From the NCBI RefSeq assembly GCF_040807025.1, contig NC_090946.1:7420001-7484000 (forward strand): DNA of 64,000 bases. Direction: 5' to 3'. The position numbers and the translations under genes are program-made. Positions 60,301-64,000 of the stretch are shown in pieces. The notes under the pieces were generated by a model. The model did not search any database. It was given only the letters and a program-made list of their open reading frames with translations, and was not told where the DNA came from. The stretch is from Struthio camelus. Taxonomy: Eukaryota; Chordata; Aves; Struthioniformes; Struthionidae. How positions within the stretch are numbered: position 1 is the first letter of the stretch; every line of letters begins with the position of its first letter.

Positions 60301-63158
60301 CTGCCTGGGACCCTGCATGCCTTCCTTACCCTCGTTGGTGGCCAGGGTTAAGTGTGTCCTCAGGCCCGTGTAGCGGCTGAGGTCTGGCTTAGGTGGGGGT
60401 GGTGGCTCGGCATCAGCAGACTGGCTCTCCGTCACCTCGAGGCTTCCTTTGGACTGCAGAGACAAAGCGCAGAGGCAGGATCAGAGGGGAGGGGTGCGGG
60501 TGGCCAAGGCCTCAGCCCTCCCCTCGGCGGGCAGTGGCGTTTCGTGGGCTCTCGCTGCCCTCCGGGGCCATCCGACGTACTGAGCGCTTGAACGCGGCGC
60601 AGGTGCTGGGAAGCGCTGAGGAAAGGGGACCTCCAAACAACGCTGCGAGGTGGGGAGGACAGGACGGGGAAGGGCGACGGAGGGTGCAAAGCCTCATGCG
60701 GTCACGGCCGCATGGGGGGGGGGGACACAACACGGCTTCCGTCCCGTGGGGACACACAGAGCAGGACGACACGGAGGGGGACGGGGGAGCACAACAAGGC
60801 CCACTCGGTTCTTTACTCACGGATGATGGCTCGCCCCCCCGGGCTCCTCGGGGGGCCCAGCACGGGGAGCGCTAATCTCCCCCTTCCTCACCTTTGTCCT
60901 CTTCAGCTCGGTCTGGATACCATTGTCCATGATCTTGACAGCAATCTGACCATCTGACACCTCGGGCCGCAAGAAGGGGGGTCTCACCAGCACCGTCTGC
61001 TCGGCCTTCGGGCGCCCAAGGTACCTAGCGAAACCCAGGGAGAGAGGGGGGAGGAATATCAAGGCCTGGAGCTCAGCACGGGGCTGTCTGGCCGGAGGTG
61101 GCAGGGCCGAGGGTGGCCCCGCTGCGCTGCGCCAGGCTTACCTGGGGGCCGGGGAGCTGCAGAGGACCCGGCTGACGTTCTTACAGCAACCGTTGGTGAA
61201 GGGGTTGACGCCACCGCGGAACTTGCCCGTCACCTGCGGGACAGGTTGCACGTTTAGTGGTGGTGGAAGGGACCTCAGGAGGTCTCTGGGCTGAGCTCCT
61301 GCCCAAAGCAAGGCCGGTCAGAGCAGGTCGCTTAGGTTTCTCCGGTTGAGCTACAAATATCGCCAAGGATGCAGAGTCCCTCCTTTTTGAGCCCCTGTTC
61401 CAGCGCTTGGCTACCCTTGTACGGGAAAAGATTTTCCTAATGTCTAACAGCAAGTTTCCTTGTTTTCAAATTGTGCCTGTTGCCTCTTGCCACCTCCGAG
61501 AAGAGCCTGGCTCCATCTTCTCTACAACCACCCATCCCATGGAGGACAGCAGCAGTAAGATCCCCCTTTGCGTTCTCTTCTCCAGGTCACACAGACCCGG
61601 CTCACAGCCTCTCCCCAGCAAGTGCTTCAGCCCCCACCCATCTTGGGGGCCTTCGCTGGACTCAGTCCAGTCTGTCCATGTTCATCTTCTACCGGGAAGC
61701 CCCCAACTAGACACAGTATCCAGGTGTGGTCCTACGAGCGTCGAAGATGGGCTGCAGCAGGAGGAAGGCCCATACCAAACATGGGCTGAGCAGCCCCACA
61801 TCGCCCCAGTACACGTACCTGTTCGTTGGTAGTACGGCCCCTCGCCACGAGCACCACGTGGAAACCCGTAAGGCCAGCGACAGGAATGAAGAACAAGCCG
61901 GCCACGCACATCACGGCCATACTGCCAGCAGGCAACTAAGGAAAAGCCACAGCTCTGCTCCGCAGCGCACCATCCCCAGCCCCGCCGATCACCTCCCCCT
62001 TAGACCCCCTCCCGCAGCCCCACCAAGCTGGGAGCGCAAGAGGATACGTGACTGCCATGCGGACTCCGGAGAGCTCCTCCACCTGGTAGAGGACGTAGAG
62101 CAGGCCAAAGCCAAACACGCCCATGATGTGCGTGGTGAGTGACAGCAGGAAGAGGAAGAAGTAACGGTAGTTGCGTCGCCCAATGCAGTTGTTCACCCAG
62201 GGGCAGTGATGATCAAACTCCTGTCGGCGAGGAGAAGACACAGTGAGGGGCTTGGCTGGGGGTGCTTCTTCCCTGCATCATGTATTTTGGGACTAGCGCT
62301 TAAACTTTATGCGGCAGCCTGCACAGGCCTGGCACGGCACAGGGACCCGCTGTCAGCTCGGGGGTGAGCAGAGACCCGGCCCACCGCGGTTCCTCACCTC
62401 CACACAGTTGTCGCAGACGCTGCAGTGGGAGCAGCGTGGCGGCCGGTAGAAGCGGCAGGTCGCACACCACTTCATGCGCACCTGAATGCCCCTGATCTCC
62501 ACCGTCTTGTAAAGCGGAGCTCGGAAGTCGTCCTCCTTGTCCTCGTCTTCCTCAGCTACCGGGGGAAAACACCAGCGACGCGTCAGGGCGTGGGGGAAGG
62601 TGACATCCGACCGCAGCCAGCCCCCTACCCTGCTGAGCTGGAGATCCCCAGCCGTGCTCTCCTCTGTCACCATCCCAGGCAAACACCAGGCCTGGGGACC
62701 GGCCAGGGACCATGGAATACAGGCAGACCAGGAGAGATTCTCCCAGGCCCTGTCCCACCACCGCAACACCCGCCTGAGCACCAGGTACCCAGTACGGGAC
62801 GTCGGAGTTTATGCTCCTTTTGCCACCTGACCCACAAGGCTGGATATCGATCCCAACCAACCTTCCCTGCAGCGTGTGTCACAATCTGACCCCACGTGGG
62901 CAGGGCAAGGTGGGTTCTCCCCAAGCCCTCTGGGATCAGGCCGCGCTAGGGTCCATGCTCTTCACGCAACGGAAGGCGGGGAGAGCGGAAGGAGCTAGCT
63001 CTACCCTCGACACCTCGCGAGCTGAGCGACACTCACCTCGTGGGAATATGCCTGGGTCCATGAAGGTGGCCATGCTGAAGTTGGCCAGCACGAAGAGGAA
63101 GACGACAGCATTGTAGATGGGAATGACTGGGGAGACGTACAGGCTGAGCCCCGGGCAC
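57361..63158 (-). CDS. ZDHHC5: ZDHHC5, palmitoyltransferase (first coding exon off window)
   Basis: ZDHHC5 is a plasma-membrane protein S-acyltransferase. Exons in order are 63037-63158, 62398-62555, 62048-62220, 61819-61921, 61142-61233, 60892-61024, 60330-60453, 59111-59223, 57990-58885 and 57361-57526, all in phase. The sequence begins at [20 protein letters not shown] (second membrane segment). The human N-terminus MPAESGKRFKPSKYV is not found before 64000. The Cys-rich domain ([20 protein letters not shown]) is followed by the catalytic DHHC in [20 protein letters not shown], then two more membrane segments. The long cytosolic tail includes [11 protein letters not shown] (juxtamembrane palmitoylation cysteines) and [19 protein letters not shown]. 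It ends GGTTYEISV, a class II-like PDZ ligand known to bind PSD-95/GRIP1. Confidence 0.97.
61258..61765 (-). mobile_element. CR1 LINE 3' fragment in a ZDHHC5 intron
   Basis: Read on the minus strand, the segment follows the CR1 3' region. It contains ACACAGTATCCAGGTGTGGT (complement), the GGACTC...CCAGTC block, CTTCTCCAGGTCACACAGAC, AAGAGCCTGGCTCCATCTTC, GTTCCAGCGC and GGAAGGGACCTC in the expected order. The terminal ATTCTATG repeat is not evident. Many substitutions suggest an old insertion. It occupies most of the 585-bp intron between the exons at 61142-61233 and 61819-61921. Confidence 0.9.
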
Positions 63159-64000
63159 CTGCCGACACAAACGCAGAGCTGGTGAGACACTCAAACCTCG
63201 CTCTACTTGCGGCTCTCGCCCTTCGCGTAGCCTCCCAGCTTGCCCCGCTCTCGCGGAGCCCGAGCTCGGACGGTGCCCTCAGAGCCACCACCCTCCGCAC
63301 CCCGTCCCCTCTCCCAGCGCCCGGCCCAGCGGGGATGAAAGGCAGGGCGCGGACGTGCCCGACGCCGGGCAGAGCCGTCCCGGCCGCGCTCGGCGCCGCT
63401 CCAGACTGGAAGCCCGCACTCCACGCTCTGGCCAGGTGGGTCGTATTTCCCACCCTGGCACTCGAGCCGGGCAGTCCTGCGGCTGAAAAAACACAGGGTA
63501 ACGCTGGAAAATTCCCAACGTGCGGCTATTTGCCTTTCCCCGCTCCCGCGGCCCCCTCTTCTCCAGCGCGGCCGGAGCGAGGGCAGGAGCCGCAGCGCTC
63601 GGCGGCGAGGACAGGCCGAGCCAGCCCGACTGGCGGCGTCACGCAGCCAGCGAGGTCGGCGACCTCGGCGCGCTGCCGCGACGGCCCGGGGGACGAAAAG
63701 GAGGGCGCTTGCTCCTCGCGCCGGCCACGAGCCGCCCGGGCTTCGGCTTGGATTTGTCCCACCAGCAAGCACCCGCGGCAGACGGCGCCCCACAAGCGCG
63801 GGGTTCACGGCCCACCCCGCCGCGGCGGCCGGGCGGCTCGTCGGAGCCTCGTGCGACCTGTCGGTGCCCGGCTGGGGAGCAGGCCGGGAGGCACCCGAAC
63901 GTCCTCGCAAGGGAGGCCAGCCCTGGCCTGGAGGCTTCTCCGGCCACTGCCCTCCGGAGGGGAAAGGGAAGAGGAGGCAGCGGGAGGGGGCTCCGAGGAG
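63159..64000 (-). other. ZDHHC5: ZDHHC5 intron, toward the missing first coding exon
   Basis: GC-rich sequence upstream of the acceptor TGTCGGCAG. No segment encoding the expected N-terminus ([20 protein letters not shown]) was seen on the minus strand, so that exon lies beyond the window. Confidence 0.6.

Overview
The window is nuclear DNA of a vertebrate and most likely a bird, or another sauropsid with a compact GC-rich chromosome. Coding regions are split by GT-AG introns. Gene starts lie in CpG islands with CCAAT and GC boxes. There is an antisense CR1 LINE typical of sauropsids, a decayed terminal-inverted-repeat MITE, and several G/C-rich minisatellites. Introns are short, as on avian microchromosomes.

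Layout, left to right: ZFP91 first coding exon (-, 432-751, the rest lies off the left edge) with a large CpG island and three ZNF143/THAP11-type motifs (1775-1893). CTNND1, p120-catenin (-, coding 5510-20298, first noncoding exon near 37153-37420). A 22-26 bp minisatellite (37590-38210) behind the CTNND1 promoter. About 8 kb of intergenic DNA with transposon remains. BTBD18 (+, 46679-47855). SELENOH (-, 48226-49929) with an in-frame Sec UGA, a SECIS element I could fold by eye, and a 1.1 kb minisatellite in its first coding intron. TMX2 (-, 50837-53060). MED19 (+, 53399-54880), head to head with TMX2. ZDHHC5 (-, 57361-63158, its first coding exon lies off the right edge).

The order ZDHHC5-MED19-TMX2-SELENOH-BTBD18-CTNND1 is the one known from human 11q12.1, here in reverse orientation. 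ZFP91 follows CTNND1 directly, whereas in human a large olfactory-receptor block lies between them. The genes have unrelated jobs: cadherin-junction stabilisation, Mediator subunit, ER/MAM thioredoxin-like protein, nucleolar selenoprotein, protein S-acyltransferase, germline BTB factor and ubiquitin ligase. They are a conserved neighbourhood rather than a pathway. They share a bidirectional promoter (TMX2/MED19) and closely spaced convergent 3' ends (BTBD18/SELENOH; MED19/ZDHHC5).

Exon boundaries were placed by hand from splice sites and remembered human proteins. In all multi-exon genes except BTBD18 the phases close exactly: CTNND1 957 aa, SELENOH 126 aa, TMX2 296 aa, MED19 238 aa. I found no new multi-gene system. 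The best leads are lineage changes in p120-catenin isoform control (loss of the Met55 start, loss of leucines in exon B), the intronic minisatellite next to the Sec exon, the frame break in BTBD18 at a pentanucleotide repeat, and the phased ZNF143 motif array.
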